Assembly (NCBI RefSeq): GCF_007725405.1
Contig: NZ_CP042163.1
Coordinates: forward strand, 3,596,001-3,660,000
Direction of reading: 5' to 3'
From: Shouchella miscanthi
GTDB lineage: Bacteria > Bacillota > Bacilli > Bacillales > Bacillaceae_D
Length of the DNA stretch: 64,000 nt
In this document: positions 25,159-34,725 of the stretch, piece after piece
How the letters are laid out: each line of letters begins with the position of its first letter
How positions within the stretch are numbered: position 1 is the first letter of the stretch
Translations under genes and position numbers: made by a program
The notes under the pieces: generated by a model
Database searches by the model: none
What the model was told of the DNA's origin: nothing
What the model saw: only the letters and a program-made list of their open reading frames with translations

Positions 25159-26304
25159 TTATTTTGAAAGAATGTTTAACAGTTGGTTGTTTTGTCCCGC
25201 TGTACCTCGATAATTTTTAATCCCATGCTGTGCCGCCAAATGAGCTCGATTGTTATAAGAGCTATCCATCTTTGCACGGTTCATCCAACTGACAATCCCC
25301 TCTCCCGCTCTTACAGCAGGCTTAGAAGGTGCTTTGGTAGAACTACCATTAATAATGGCTTGTACCGCATCATAACGACTACCCAAGGACTTTCTACGGG
25401 TATCACCATTGCCATGTAATCCAGCAAGAACTTCGTTAGCTAGTTGCTGATCTGTTTTGCGTGTTGGTGCCGGCGCTACTACACCGTCAAACGCTACATA
25501 CTTGCTATTAGCGGTAATATACAAGCCGGAAATTAATTGATACATCTTAGATCCATTGACCGTTAATTCACGGGATACGGTAAACGCCTCACCCTTTTTA
25601 ACAGTAAATGCTCTTGCCGACCAGTCCGGCTTGTCATAAACCCATAGATCCTCTGCAAGTACACGCAATAAAGATTTTCCAACATCGTCAGATTTAGGCT
25701 CCGACGGCTTACTAGGGGTTGGTGCGCTTCCACCGGTCGAAGGAACAGCGACACCGTAGTGAGCACAAATCCCACGTAGTAGTGCGTTAGAATAGGCCAC
25801 GTCAAATGCAGGCGTAAGCATCCACGTTCTGGCTGTTGGATTCGTGAAAAAGTCTGCTTCAGTAAGAATTGAAAGCATATGCTGATAAGATGCACGAAGC
25901 ACACCGAAATTAGCCCGTTTAACGCCACGGTTCGGTTGTTTAAATTCAGCCACCATTGCAGTTTGAACGGTTTGAGCAATAGACAAAGAAGCTTGGCTGT
26001 TAGTATGAATGAACGTTTCTGTTCCTCTTACGGAAGGATCTGCATGTGCATTGGTGTGAATAGATAAGAATAAATCTGCATTAGCATTTACTGCGTTTTG
26101 ACCTCGTTGCGATAAACTTAAATCGACAGCACTGTCTAGATTACATGAATACATGGTCCGGAAACCCGCTGCCTTTAATTTAGCTGCTAATAACCTAGCT
26201 ACTCGTCGATTACTTGCATATTCATAAAAGACAGGGTTACTTCCCGCCCTTTTACCTGGCGTGTTCTTCGCGTGCCCTGGATCAATACAAATTAATTTAC
26301 TCAT
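25159..26304 (-). CDS. Phage endolysin: N-acetylmuramoyl-L-alanine amidase
   Basis: The 381-residue protein has an N-terminal Amidase_3 zinc domain (ICIDPGHAKNTPG with the first His; FLSIHTNAHADP; ILTEADFFTN with catalytic Glu) to about residue 180. An SH3-like segment (about 215-275), a Cpl-7-like wall-binding motif (about 285-320) and a ~45-residue C-terminal motif (MDSSYNNRAHLAAQHGIKNY) follow. It cleaves the amide between muramic acid and the stem peptide at lysis. It follows two holin genes. GGGGAT precedes ATG 26304. Confidence 0.93.
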   Translation of the reverse strand: MSKLICIDPGHAKNTPGKRAGSNPVFYEYASNRRVARLLAAKLKAAGFRTMYSCNLDSAVDLSLSQRGQNAVNANADLFLSIHTNAHADPSVRGTETFIHTNSQASLSIAQTVQTAMVAEFKQPNRGVKRANFGVLRASYQHMLSILTEADFFTNPTARTWMLTPAFDVAYSNALLRGICAHYGVAVPSTGGSAPTPSKPSEPKSDDVGKSLLRVLAEDLWVYDKPDWSARAFTVKKGEAFTVSRELTVNGSKMYQLISGLYITANSKYVAFDGVVAPAPTRKTDQQLANEVLAGLHGNGDTRRKSLGSRYDAVQAIINGSSTKAPSKPAVRAGEGIVSWMNRAKMDSSYNNRAHLAAQHGIKNYRGTAGQNNQLLNILSK

Positions 26305-26306
26305 TA

Positions 26307-26588
26307 TTACTTATCCCCTTTCGTAGTACCTTCTCGTTTTTTGAATGCCAACTCAAATAGACCTGTCGCAGACAAACCAGCAAAACCACCAGCCCATAGA
26401 CGTAGAATTAAATCAAACTCAGTAAACGGAAACGCTGCTGCACCGATTAATAACCCAATCACTAGGGCAATTAAGGGAATGAGGTTCACAGGCACTTTCG
26501 CTGTTTTTTTAACCAACTCAACCAACGCTAGGATAATAGGTGCCAACGCAGTCGCAAAAATAACCACTTCTTGCATATCGTTCATCAT
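26307..26588 (-). CDS. Holin (A118 Hol118-like)
   Basis: The 93-residue protein starts at ATG 26588, after AAAAGGAG; a GTG six bases earlier overlaps the RBS. Three hydrophobic segments, the motif TAKVPVNLIPLIALVIGLLIG and the ending GLSATGLFEL resemble Hol118-type holins. A short charged tail follows. It would form membrane lesions that release the endolysin. The endolysin gene starts 2 bp after it. Confidence 0.8.
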   Translation of the reverse strand: MMNDMQEVVIFATALAPIILALVELVKKTAKVPVNLIPLIALVIGLLIGAAAFPFTEFDLILRLWAGGFAGLSATGLFELAFKKREGTTKGDK

Positions 26589-26636
26589 GTTCACTCCTTT
26601 TCATAATAAAAGCCCTACCGATTCTCACGGAAAGGC

Positions 26637-27047
26637 TTATTTAAGTCTTTCTGTATCTTTATCTGCATCTGCTCTCATAACCAACAGGCGATCCTTTAGA
26701 AATTTAGGAAACGGCACACCAATTTGATTAAGATTTTCAATAATAGACAAACCTTCGTTGGCCAAGTAAAAATAAATCGTTGCTGTAGCCAGGACACCGT
26801 TTAAATTCAAGATGAGGTCAATGATAATCGCTAAGATAATGACCATAAATACGCCCATTTTTCTCGCGTATCCGTACCACCCTTTGCGAGACCAGATCGT
26901 ATTCATTCGGAATGCTTTAACAACGCCGGTGACTATATCGATCAACATTAAAATACATAAAAAATAGAGGTTCGCTTCATTTCCGAGCAAAAACGTTTTT
27001 GCCGGCTCAAGCGCCTCTAGGTTAAGAAATACTGAAATTTGATCCAT
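26637..27047 (-). CDS. Phage holin, toxin-secretion/lysis family (holin_4)
   Basis: The 136-residue protein has three membrane segments and the family pattern LMLIDIVTGVVKAF followed by SRKGWYGYARKMGVFMVIILA. This is the Bacillus phage phi29-type/toxin-secretion holin family. Two holin-like genes precede the amidase; one may act as antiholin. The sequence between it and the next gene (26589-26636) has no feature beyond the RBS. Confidence 0.88.
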   Translation of the reverse strand: MDQISVFLNLEALEPAKTFLLGNEANLYFLCILMLIDIVTGVVKAFRMNTIWSRKGWYGYARKMGVFMVIILAIIIDLILNLNGVLATATIYFYLANEGLSIIENLNQIGVPFPKFLKDRLLVMRADADKDTERLK

Positions 27048-27053
27048 AAACGA

Positions 27054-27293
27054 TTAGTCCTGTTCTGGTGGACTTTCCCCTTCCCCCGGATCATTCAATT
27101 CTGATTCATCTTCTCCCGGATCTTCCTCTGTTGGCGGTCCCTCTTCAATCGGCGGCTCTTCCGGCTCTTGTTCAGGGGGATTCAGTTCATCCTCACGACC
27201 TAACATACTTGCTACTTGTTGACGACAATGTGCCGGCACCTCTAACAGATCCATTCGACCAAGATCGACCATTGTAAAATAGAAATTATTCAT
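27054..27293 (-). CDS. Small CD1375-like tail protein with acidic tail
   Basis: The 79-residue protein starts at ATG 27293 after GGAGGGG. NNFYFTMVDLGRMDLLEVPAHCRQQV resembles the ~50-residue CD1375/XkdX-like proteins found after fibre genes. A Pro/Glu/Asp-rich tail (about 40-79) is unusual for the family and probably disordered. It overlaps the preceding gene by 8 bp. Confidence 0.6.
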   Translation of the reverse strand: MNNFYFTMVDLGRMDLLEVPAHCRQQVASMLGREDELNPPEQEPEEPPIEEGPPTEEDPGEDESELNDPGEGESPPEQD

Positions 27294-27612
27294 TTGCTTC
27301 CCCTCCAATTTGTTCTTTTAACTGGTTAAGCTCTTTTTCAAGATTGCTCAATTTTGTTTCTAATGTTCTGATTTTCCGCTGATCCTGACTTGAATTTGAT
27401 AAGAGGAATGCCAGCGCATTGCCTAGCTCGTTGCTATCGACTAAGACCGTGGCAAGTGCTTGTCCTAGACCTTCCAAGTCATTTAATGACGTTCCCGCAG
27501 CAGTTCCCACATTTTCAAGATCAATTAAAAAAGGAAAGGTTTCCCCTTCCTTTGGCTTGGTATCTATACCTTGAAAATTTAGCAGTTCAATAAAAGCTTT
27601 TAATTGCTCCAC
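27286..27612 (-). CDS. Small tail-fibre-associated protein with coiled coil
   Basis: The 108-residue protein starts at GTG 27612, eight bases after GGGAGG; the GTG at 27621 overlaps the RBS. The C-terminal third (KIRTLETKLSNLEKELNQLK) is a coiled coil, suggesting an oligomeric accessory of the fibre. It overlaps its neighbours on both sides in the late operon. No domain family is recognised. Confidence 0.6.
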   Translation of the reverse strand: MEQLKAFIELLNFQGIDTKPKEGETFPFLIDLENVGTAAGTSLNDLEGLGQALATVLVDSNELGNALAFLLSNSSQDQRKIRTLETKLSNLEKELNQLKEQIGGEANE

Positions 27613-27613
27613 C

Positions 27614-29785
27614 TTATTCACCTCCCAATATTCGAAGTGACTTAACTACTTCACCCATTAAAAGATTAATTGCTGATATATCAGAGGTGTTGTCTGTAGT
27701 TTGTTTAACAGTAGCGTCATGAGCTGATTTTAGGCTTGTTTGATATGTGACGGATGCTTTATCTACGTTGGTTGTAAACTTGTGCTTGTCTTGAACAAGG
27801 TATGTGACAGTGTACTCAGCTTCAGGATCATACTTATCAATGGGCAAGTTCGCATAGCCATATCCTAGTAATTCAATATTAGCTGTTGTTGGTCTTATCA
27901 TATAAGACCACTCTCTGTCTAAATATCCATCTTTATAGACCGCTAACATTCTAGCTGCTCGATATTTAGTCTTACTCTCCCCATGTGCAATAGTATTAAT
28001 CTGTATTAATTCACCGTTCTGAGAAACTTGCGGATTAGCTTTCTCTCGGACGATCACACCAGAATCAACTTCAAGTAAATTCTTTCCGCTATGCATATCG
28101 ATGGAACCTTCGAAAGTGAGAGTATGCTCTAAGGATTTTGCAAGTTCGTATTGTAATTCAAATTCGTTATCTTTTAAATATTCCCTTACTTGATTGTTGC
28201 TTGGGAGACTTGTCCAACCAGTTTCAGTATTAGGTATTCGGATCCAAAACCCTGCACCACCTAGTACAAAAGATTTTTTAATATCTGCTGCTTCACCAGT
28301 ATTCGACTTTTGCGGATATAAATAATTATTACTATCTATCAAAAAATGTTTACCGTTCTGAGAAAAGGGTTTGTTATCTCTTATTTCATCAGTATAGATC
28401 TCTACAAAACCTTCACTTCCCTCAAATCTATTTGCCTTAAAATTAAGTGTAGAACCATCTAATCTTAGACGTTTTAACCATTTCTGATGAACATAATCAT
28501 TGTCTTTTTTATAAATAAGGTCACGAACTGTACCATCTAAACTTGATCCAAGTTTTGCTTGAGTGTATAAAAAGCCTTCATTTTGAGGTTCAAAGACCGA
28601 ATGTTCACCAATTGTTAGTATCGGATTTTCAAAAACAAATTCTCCAGTTTCTTGACTTCCTACATCTTGAAAAACAATCAGTCGATAGGTATCCGGCCGC
28701 GTAACGAAAGTTTCTGTGCTATGAGATCCTGCATACATTAAATCTGTTAGAGCCAAATTATTATTAGCGGAATTTGAAAAAACGCGACCTCTCGCTCTTT
28801 CACTACCTGAATAACTAAAAGTATAAGTAGTATTAGGTAATGCAGGAATAATTACGCTTGTTGCATTGTTGGAAGGTGTAGAAGATAGTGTTTTAATTTT
28901 ATATGGACCGTCTACTTTTGTACTTTCATGAAGTTCCCATTTATAAAAAGGTGGCAACAAGTTCTTCCCCTTTTTCGTGATAACAGGATTTTTAACGTGC
29001 TGTACACCGTCGATGTAAGGGTATTGAATTCCCAATTGTTTATTTGTCATTGATAACCCTTTAATATATTCATCATCAGTTATACTATAAATTGCAAAAC
29101 CATCAACTTCCATTTCAGCACCTGAGTGTCTCGGTTCAATCGATATATGGTAATTTTTGTAGTCTTCATCAGGAACATTTACTAACAAAACTATTGGTTC
29201 GTATTCATTGCTTTGATTCCAAATTGATTTAGTGGCAAACGAATCAGTTCTAAAGTAACCAACTCCACCAAAACTCAATGTTCGACTGGAGCTTCCGCGA
29301 GCATCTATCCTTATTGCAAGTTTTGAACCTACAGGAAATCTTCTTAAAAAATCATTCTTTGAATACATTTTTGTGATTGAAAATATTGGTGTATCAGCTC
29401 TCAACCATTGAGAGTATTTACCGTACTTTCCGTTCTCTCTTACTTGGGCAACTCCAGCTGAAGCAATACCCTCCCTTCTAGTAAAAGTTTCTGATGTCTG
29501 CTGTCCATCAGTTGAAGGTTTTATTTTCCCGTCGCCTAACAAGTTAACCATCGTCCTCCCCTCAATCAATACATCTGCAACGCTCGATTGATCAGCTTCA
29601 ACAATATTTTGACCATGTGTCAGTTTTGCCGTTTGTTGATCCTGAGAAGAAAGAACAGCCCTTATTTCTTCATCACGTTTCATTAGTTCATTTTGACGTT
29701 GATTAAACTCGTCCGCATGACCTGGTGTTGCTCCACTTTCATCGTTAGGTCCTTTAAACGGCGTCACCGGTGATAATTCTTTCAT
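27614..29785 (-). CDS. Tail fibre / receptor-binding-type protein
   Basis: The 723-residue protein begins with a helical N-terminus (NQRQNELMKRDEEIRAVLS), like baseplate-upper or fibre proteins. A long beta-rich, aromatic and Asn/Gly-rich body and a short helical end follow. Two carbohydrate-binding-like jelly-roll segments (about 90-235 and 275-405) are plausible from the strand pattern. It probably contacts the host surface. It is AT-richer than the baseplate genes, as expected of host-range modules. AAGGAGG precedes the ATG. Confidence 0.7.
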   Translation of the reverse strand: MKELSPVTPFKGPNDESGATPGHADEFNQRQNELMKRDEEIRAVLSSQDQQTAKLTHGQNIVEADQSSVADVLIEGRTMVNLLGDGKIKPSTDGQQTSETFTRREGIASAGVAQVRENGKYGKYSQWLRADTPIFSITKMYSKNDFLRRFPVGSKLAIRIDARGSSSRTLSFGGVGYFRTDSFATKSIWNQSNEYEPIVLLVNVPDEDYKNYHISIEPRHSGAEMEVDGFAIYSITDDEYIKGLSMTNKQLGIQYPYIDGVQHVKNPVITKKGKNLLPPFYKWELHESTKVDGPYKIKTLSSTPSNNATSVIIPALPNTTYTFSYSGSERARGRVFSNSANNNLALTDLMYAGSHSTETFVTRPDTYRLIVFQDVGSQETGEFVFENPILTIGEHSVFEPQNEGFLYTQAKLGSSLDGTVRDLIYKKDNDYVHQKWLKRLRLDGSTLNFKANRFEGSEGFVEIYTDEIRDNKPFSQNGKHFLIDSNNYLYPQKSNTGEAADIKKSFVLGGAGFWIRIPNTETGWTSLPSNNQVREYLKDNEFELQYELAKSLEHTLTFEGSIDMHSGKNLLEVDSGVIVREKANPQVSQNGELIQINTIAHGESKTKYRAARMLAVYKDGYLDREWSYMIRPTTANIELLGYGYANLPIDKYDPEAEYTVTYLVQDKHKFTTNVDKASVTYQTSLKSAHDATVKQTTDNTSDISAINLLMGEVVKSLRILGGE

Positions 29786-29805
29786 GTGGCTTCCTCCTTC
29801 CTTTT

Positions 29806-30186
29806 TTAATACATGTCATCGATTTCAAAAAGAAACTGCATGTCGCCGTCCTTCTTTTTATCAAACATGGTGCGAATCGCCGTTAGCTTCCCTGTCTCGT
29901 CCATCAATGCCATTTCGTTAATCGTTCGGCCCGCTAATTCGCTTTCGGATAGAGTAATTGCATAGCGAGTCGTTGCCGGCGCGATAAAAGTGGCACTTTC
30001 AATCGTTTTACGCGTCAATTGGTTCTTTAAAGATTGTTCCCGACCGGTTGGTTCAATTGGATTGCCTGCTGCATCCGTACCACCATCACCAAGCACAATA
30101 TGTGTGTTCTTTGTAATACGAGAGCCATTTGCCCGCGCCCTAGCCATTTGTTCACGTGCATACACCGTTGTTTTTGTTGTACTCAT
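29806..30186 (-). CDS. Phage tail-collar fibre protein (DUF3751-type)
   Basis: The 126-residue protein matches the N-terminal tail-collar fibre domain: an early ARANG segment, GDGG near residue 33, SLKNQLTRKTIES and ELAGRTINEMALMDETGKL. In larger fibres this domain attaches the fibre to the baseplate. Here it is a separate short protein ahead of the long fibre gene. AAAGGAG lies upstream of the ATG. Confidence 0.75.
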   Translation of the reverse strand: MSTTKTTVYAREQMARARANGSRITKNTHIVLGDGGTDAAGNPIEPTGREQSLKNQLTRKTIESATFIAPATTRYAITLSESELAGRTINEMALMDETGKLTAIRTMFDKKKDGDMQFLFEIDDMY

Positions 30187-30198
30187 TTTTACACTCCT

Positions 30199-31677
30199 TT
30201 AGATTGCGACCTGTTCTTTTGTCGCACTTAATTTGCGGGATCCGTCTAAGGGTACAGAGCCATCCAATACCCACCAGTCTTTTTTAATCGTAAGCGTCCC
30301 TTTACTAATAGTGGGCGTTCGTACGACCGATCGCATCGCAACACCCTGTTTGTGTAGTTGGACATTCTTTTTGTTAAATCCATTAAGAAACCAACTTCCG
30401 TCTAATTGTTGTACACCATCTAAATAAATGGGCAGCACATCAAAAAAGCCTACTCGACTTTGAAAGCGGACTTTATCTTCTTCTTTTTTCTCATTAAATG
30501 AACTATGTTTAGAGGTAAGTACAATCTTTTGATTCTCTTGTTTTTTGCTTCTAAATGGCACTTTCACACTTAAATGATGTCCAAATAATTGTTGGCCAAC
30601 TTCCTTTTCAACAGCACCAGATAAGTTCCAGTAACCGTCTAAATTAAAACGGCCATTCAAAACAACCGGTCGATAACCAAAGAAACCAACCGCCGATCTA
30701 AAGACAGATTTCTCGGCAGAACCTTTTTGCTCGAATCCTTCAGCATGAGATCGCATGGTTAATCGCTTAGCAAAATCATTTTCGTTTATGTGCTTAGCGG
30801 TCAACGCTAATCGATGACCGAATAGCTGTCGCTTGAAACGATTATCATACCCGTCAAGACTAAAAGAACCATCTAAGCTGTAGACACCATCTAAATAGAC
30901 TGGCAACATACCAAAAAAACCTATACGAGAGCGCAAGGTTTGCATGTGCTTATAATCGTTAATTATTTGTTGATTTATCGATGTACGCAATTTTGCACGC
31001 ATCTTCTGGTCTATCGATTCCTCAACCTTAAATTTAAGCTGCAGCATGAATTGATAATACTCATGGATTTGTTTTTCGGAGTACCCGTCCAAGTTCCAAG
31101 ACCCATCGAGTGGGTAGTTACCATCAAGAAACACTTGCTCTATATCATCCCAATAAGGCTGCGCCATACGTAAAAGGAGCCTTTGAGCATAATGATTGGT
31201 GCTATCAATCGACTCTTTAAACTCGCCAGTGAATGTGTACGCAAAGTGCGCGGGCTTCATTCGTTCCAGCTGTTGGATGATTTGGCGCTCGTACTGTAGA
31301 TCATAAGCATTTACCCTAGCAGAAAAATGAGAGCGACCAGGTGTGGTTCTTACGATCGCCGATGGACTTTTTAAATACCGATTTATAGTACGCTCAAGCG
31401 TCCTGTAAGTGATGGAAGGAAAGTTGCTCATTTGCGTAATAATTCGCGCACGGCGAACGTTTATATCATCCGTTATATCACGATCGATGTTTAACAATCT
31501 TTCCCACCGCTCTAATGCCCAAGTTGCTGTGGGGATGAAATGTTGATCGGTTTGGTCAAAAATAATGTTATTGATTTGCTCTAACTCCGGTGCCTCCGCC
31601 CCAATAATCTCCTGCATTTCTCTTAGATCAGAGATAAAACGCGGTAAATAAGCTTTCATTTCCTCCTGTTTACTCAT
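30199..31677 (-). CDS. YmfQ/Mu gp48-like baseplate protein with LDG repeats
   Basis: The first ~180 of 492 residues match the DUF2313 baseplate family (ATWALERWERLLNI, RARIITQMSNFPSITYRTLE). The remaining ~310 residues are an extension absent from typical ~190-residue members. It holds five copies of a motif around LDGxxxLDGSWxLDG (for example VFLDGNYPLDGSWNLDGYS), separated by ~60-residue beta-rich units with GFFGMLPVYLDG-like starts. The extension may display a beta-helical or adhesive segment. The gene overlaps the upstream gpJ gene by 8 bp. Confidence 0.78.
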   Translation of the reverse strand: MSKQEEMKAYLPRFISDLREMQEIIGAEAPELEQINNIIFDQTDQHFIPTATWALERWERLLNIDRDITDDINVRRARIITQMSNFPSITYRTLERTINRYLKSPSAIVRTTPGRSHFSARVNAYDLQYERQIIQQLERMKPAHFAYTFTGEFKESIDSTNHYAQRLLLRMAQPYWDDIEQVFLDGNYPLDGSWNLDGYSEKQIHEYYQFMLQLKFKVEESIDQKMRAKLRTSINQQIINDYKHMQTLRSRIGFFGMLPVYLDGVYSLDGSFSLDGYDNRFKRQLFGHRLALTAKHINENDFAKRLTMRSHAEGFEQKGSAEKSVFRSAVGFFGYRPVVLNGRFNLDGYWNLSGAVEKEVGQQLFGHHLSVKVPFRSKKQENQKIVLTSKHSSFNEKKEEDKVRFQSRVGFFDVLPIYLDGVQQLDGSWFLNGFNKKNVQLHKQGVAMRSVVRTPTISKGTLTIKKDWWVLDGSVPLDGSRKLSATKEQVAI

Positions 31678-32752
31678 ATAACCTCACCTGACCAATACGA
31701 GGGATTTCTATTTCATCCAACTGCAAATTGCTTTCCTCACCATCGATTGTGACCTCTGAGTAGTCGAAAATACTCGTCGATCGCTGTAAGATTTGATGAA
31801 TGGCACTTATACGGATGGAGGCGTCTTCAAAAGCCAGGGTGCGAAATAATTCTCTTATGCCTTGCTGAAGTTCGTTTGTAGCTTCTTCTATGCTTCTTCC
31901 GCTTTCCAGCGAAACTCGAGCGCTAATGTCAATATCTCGCCAATCAGCACTTACAACGGTTACTCTGGCACCAATTGGCGCCTCTCCTTCCCCTTGACCC
32001 TCAATAGGATCAATAAACCGCTGAACGGCATCGATTAAGGCTTGTGTAGCAGGTTCAATATTCGAATCCGTAATGACAATCTTTACCGTACCTTCTCCTA
32101 ATGCGAGCGGGAATATTTTTGATTTCCCAACTCCCTCTACGTCTTCCGCCCATGCTTTGTAATGTGCTTTATTGGCACTTACAGCCTCACGCCGTACACG
32201 CACCTGATAGCGTTCGAAAAGCTTTTGGTCGTCTTCCTCCTCGGCACCAGGTACGAGTAGATTTGTTAATTGAGCAACAGATAAACCGGGAATCGTTTCA
32301 AGTGGTTGTAAATCAATTTCCTTCATTGACGTTGCGTTTCCGATCTCGCCGGCTGTTTCCGCCTGCAATTGATTATTGCCTAACGAGGTAAAATAAAGGT
32401 TATGCGTTTCCAAAAAGAATCGAAATCCTGCCGGCACGTTGATATTAAATGCAGTTTGCCATACTGCTCTTGTTGCCGGTTGGCGCTCAATGCCTGACTC
32501 AGCCACTCGTTTATCTAAAAATTCACCCATTGCTGTATCCGCAAAGACCAAATCAAAACTGCTCTCTAGCCATACATAAGCTTGTGCTAACTCCGCAGCT
32601 GCAGGAGCAAGAGCATTATAAATAACGCTACCCTGCCTCTTATCAATGTTAGGTGGTACACGATCCAACATCCGTTCCATAATGGTCTCAAAATGTTGAC
32701 CTTGCAACATCGATATTACATCGTTATAGCTTTTATTGGCCAAGCTCTCCAT
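31670..32752 (-). CDS. Baseplate J-like protein (XkdT/gpJ)
   Basis: The 360-residue protein has the baseplate J features: [25 protein letters not shown] near residue 39, [14 protein letters not shown], and [13 protein letters not shown] in the central domain. It forms the wedge of contractile-tail baseplates. It is complete and overlaps the DUF2634-like gene by 20 bp. Translational coupling within the late operon is likely. Confidence 0.9.
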   Translation of the reverse strand: MESLANKSYNDVISMLQGQHFETIMERMLDRVPPNIDKRQGSVIYNALAPAAAELAQAYVWLESSFDLVFADTAMGEFLDKRVAESGIERQPATRAVWQTAFNINVPAGFRFFLETHNLYFTSLGNNQLQAETAGEIGNATSMKEIDLQPLETIPGLSVAQLTNLLVPGAEEEDDQKLFERYQVRVRREAVSANKAHYKAWAEDVEGVGKSKIFPLALGEGTVKIVITDSNIEPATQALIDAVQRFIDPIEGQGEGEAPIGARVTVVSADWRDIDISARVSLESGRSIEEATNELQQGIRELFRTLAFEDASIRISAIHQILQRSTSIFDYSEVTIDGEESNLQLDEIEIPRIGQVRLYE

Positions 32753-33074
32753 CGTTACCGATCACCTCCTGTACATCAAAAATCCCCTCTACGCATTCGA
32801 CCGTAAAAGAGATAAAAAACGAATCCCCCCGTTTTTGAACAAACATGTTTGTAACTGCATCGATGCGCTCGTCATAAACAAGAGCTTCTTCGATCACTCG
32901 TGGGATTTCCATTTCTTTAAACGCATCGCTTGCAGACTCATCGATTAAAATGTCTCTTAACTCACTGCCTATATCATGATCGTAAACAGGGTAAGCATAA
33001 CGTTCTGTTCGTAATGATAAAATGACGAATTGTTTAATTGCATCTAAGCCATCATATAACCGGAATATAAACAT
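32733..33074 (-). CDS. DUF2634/XkdS-like baseplate protein, apparently N-terminally short
   Basis: The 113-residue protein carries the family core ([32 protein letters not shown], then [15 protein letters not shown]). The usual first ~25-40 residues ahead of DGL are missing. The ATG at 33074 lies 17 bp after the ssb stop and uses the GAGGTG there. This is where terminase, capsid and tail genes should intervene, so the gene probably lost its 5' end in a large deletion. Whether it is functional is unknown. Confidence 0.75.
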   Translation of the reverse strand: MFIFRLYDGLDAIKQFVILSLRTERYAYPVYDHDIGSELRDILIDESASDAFKEMEIPRVIEEALVYDERIDAVTNMFVQKRGDSFFISFTVECVEGIFDVQEVIGNDGELGQ

Positions 33075-33093
33075 ATTTATTACTCACCTCTTA

Positions 33094-33549
33094 TCAAAAC
33101 GGCAGATCATCATCTGAAATATCAATGTTGCCCTCGCTATCGTGAAAACTCTGATCGTACCCATAGCTTTGATTGCTTCCCCTATTAAACGGATCATCAC
33201 TTGATTGTCCGTCGTGTTTTGCTTGGCTAGACTTAGGCTCTAAAAACTGTACCGATTCCGCAACGATTTCAGTTACAAAAACTCTTCTGCCCTCGTTGTT
33301 GTCATATGAACGGGTCTGCACTCGACCGTCTACACCGGCAAGGCTCCCTTTTTTCAAGAAATTCGCTACGTTTTCAGCTGGCTTTCTCCATACCACACAA
33401 TTAATAAAATCAGCTTCCCTTTCCCCTTGTTGATTAGAGAAGGGACGATTGACTGCTAACGTAAAATTCGCTACTGCAACGCCATTTGGCGTAAATTTTA
33501 ATTCAGGGTCGCGAGTTAAGCGACCGACTAATACAATACGATTTAGCAT
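33094..33549 (-). CDS. ssb: Single-stranded DNA-binding protein
   Basis: The 151-residue protein has an OB fold ([39 protein letters not shown], residues 1-105), a Gly/Ser/Gln-rich linker and the acidic tip DDDLPF. The tip recruits partner proteins. In the phage it protects replication intermediates and supports Bet/RecT annealing. It is the last gene of the early operon. Confidence 0.95.
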   Translation of the reverse strand: MLNRIVLVGRLTRDPELKFTPNGVAVANFTLAVNRPFSNQQGEREADFINCVVWRKPAENVANFLKKGSLAGVDGRVQTRSYDNNEGRRVFVTEIVAESVQFLEPKSSQAKHDGQSSDDPFNRGSNQSYGYDQSFHDSEGNIDISDDDLPF

Positions 33550-33551
33550 TA

Positions 33552-34520
33552 CTATCTCCTTTGTTCTTTATGTTGATCCAAAGCCTCGGCAATCAATTCT
33601 TGATCCAGCAATGCGTCTCTTAGGATTGCTTTGGTCTTGGCCCTATTAACTGTAAGTTCAATATCTGCATAACTTAGACCTAGAAATTGCTCCGATTGTG
33701 AAGTTAACAAAGGATTATCCTTTAACAATTTCGATAAATACATCGCAACTTCTTCAACCGATGGATAATCAAAATCAAGTCGATTATGAAACCTGCGCCA
33801 CACCGCAGCATCAATCTTGTTACCTAAATTTGTTGCGGCAAATAATAATACTTCATCATTTAAAGCATCTATATTTTGTAACAAAGAATTGACGACACGC
33901 CTCATTTCTTCATCAGCCCCACTTCCACCATGGGAATTCCTATCAGCTGCTATAGCGTCAAATTCATCAAGAAACAATATACACGGTTGTTTATTAGCAA
34001 CATCAAAAACTTTTCGTAGATTTTGCGCTGTCCCCCCAAGTGATGAGTCAACTATTGAATCTAGTCTCACTAACAACAATGGTAAATTTAGTAGTTGCGC
34101 TATAAAATGGGCTGTTAATGTTTTTCCTGTTCCAGGTGGACCAAACATTAAGGTATTACTCGGCAATGGTATTTCTGCTTCCCAAAATTGTTCTTTTCTC
34201 AAAAATACGGCCACTATTTCATCAACTTGTAATTTTAAGCACTTGGAAAGTGTATAGTTAATTGTTTTTTGCTTTGAATCCTCCGGTACATAAAAATCAT
34301 ATTCATTACTTTCTTGAAGCCTCATAGCCGATTTACTGGATTTCATACGAGAATATCTTGCTAGTTTCTCTTTTATTCTGCTTGCCTTAGACTGATCGCC
34401 AACCTTTAAATATTTATCAGCAATCTTTTGTACGTCTACTGCAAATTGTTCGTAGTTATCACGACTAGCACTGTCTATCATTCTTAACAATTCAGGAACT
34501 GGGTTAACTACTGCTTTCAT
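33552..34520 (-). CDS. AAA+ ATPase with MIT-like N-terminus
   Basis: The 322-residue protein has an N-terminal three-helix region (about 15-60) resembling MIT domains. A classical AAA module follows: GPPGTGKT (127-134), Walker B ILFLDEFD (181-188), sensor-1 FAATN and arginine-finger-like WRRFHNR. It resembles ATPases paired with subtilisin-like proteases in accessory loci, but no protease gene is here. In this position a DnaC/DnaI-type helicase loader would be expected; it may have taken that role or be cargo. It overlaps the preceding small gene. Confidence 0.75.
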   Translation of the reverse strand: MKAVVNPVPELLRMIDSASRDNYEQFAVDVQKIADKYLKVGDQSKASRIKEKLARYSRMKSSKSAMRLQESNEYDFYVPEDSKQKTINYTLSKCLKLQVDEIVAVFLRKEQFWEAEIPLPSNTLMFGPPGTGKTLTAHFIAQLLNLPLLLVRLDSIVDSSLGGTAQNLRKVFDVANKQPCILFLDEFDAIAADRNSHGGSGADEEMRRVVNSLLQNIDALNDEVLLFAATNLGNKIDAAVWRRFHNRLDFDYPSVEEVAMYLSKLLKDNPLLTSQSEQFLGLSYADIELTVNRAKTKAILRDALLDQELIAEALDQHKEQRR

Positions 34521-34725
34521 TCAACTCACCCTTTAAATCAGATCGGATCATCCGATCAAATTTTTTCATCCAGGCTAATGCTTCTATAGGGCTTGAAACA
34601 ATGTCATCCTTACCATCAAACTTCACAGTGCATTGGTTGGAACATGGTAAATGAATAATTGTGCCCTCTTGACCATTAGCCATTGTGACAAGTTGGCTAC
34701 CATTCAGTAGCGTTTCTACGTTCAT
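34504..34725 (-). CDS. Small early prophage protein
   Basis: The 73-residue protein (MNVETLLNGSQLVTMANGQEGTI...) is beta-rich with two Cys (PCSNQCTV). It is preceded by GGAAGATCGG. Both ends overlap neighbours by a few bases, consistent with the early operon. No function is recognised. Confidence 0.65.
   Translation of the reverse strand: MNVETLLNGSQLVTMANGQEGTIIHLPCSNQCTVKFDGKDDIVSSPIEALAWMKKFDRMIRSDLKGELNESSS

Larger units (their letters stand above)
23670..25160 (+). terminator. Phage terminator hairpin split by the IS element
   Basis: CCCCGC (23670-23675) plus loop CGTA (23676-23679) on the left and GCGGGG (25147-25152) followed by C and T7 on the right reconstitute a 6-bp GC hairpin with a T-tract once the IS is removed. 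It would separate the amidase gene from the cargo operon. Confidence 0.8.

Noticed and set aside
33552-34520. AAA ATPase-subtilase defence pair
   Set aside because: No subtilisin-like protease gene is present next to the ATPase, so the two-gene system is not supported.
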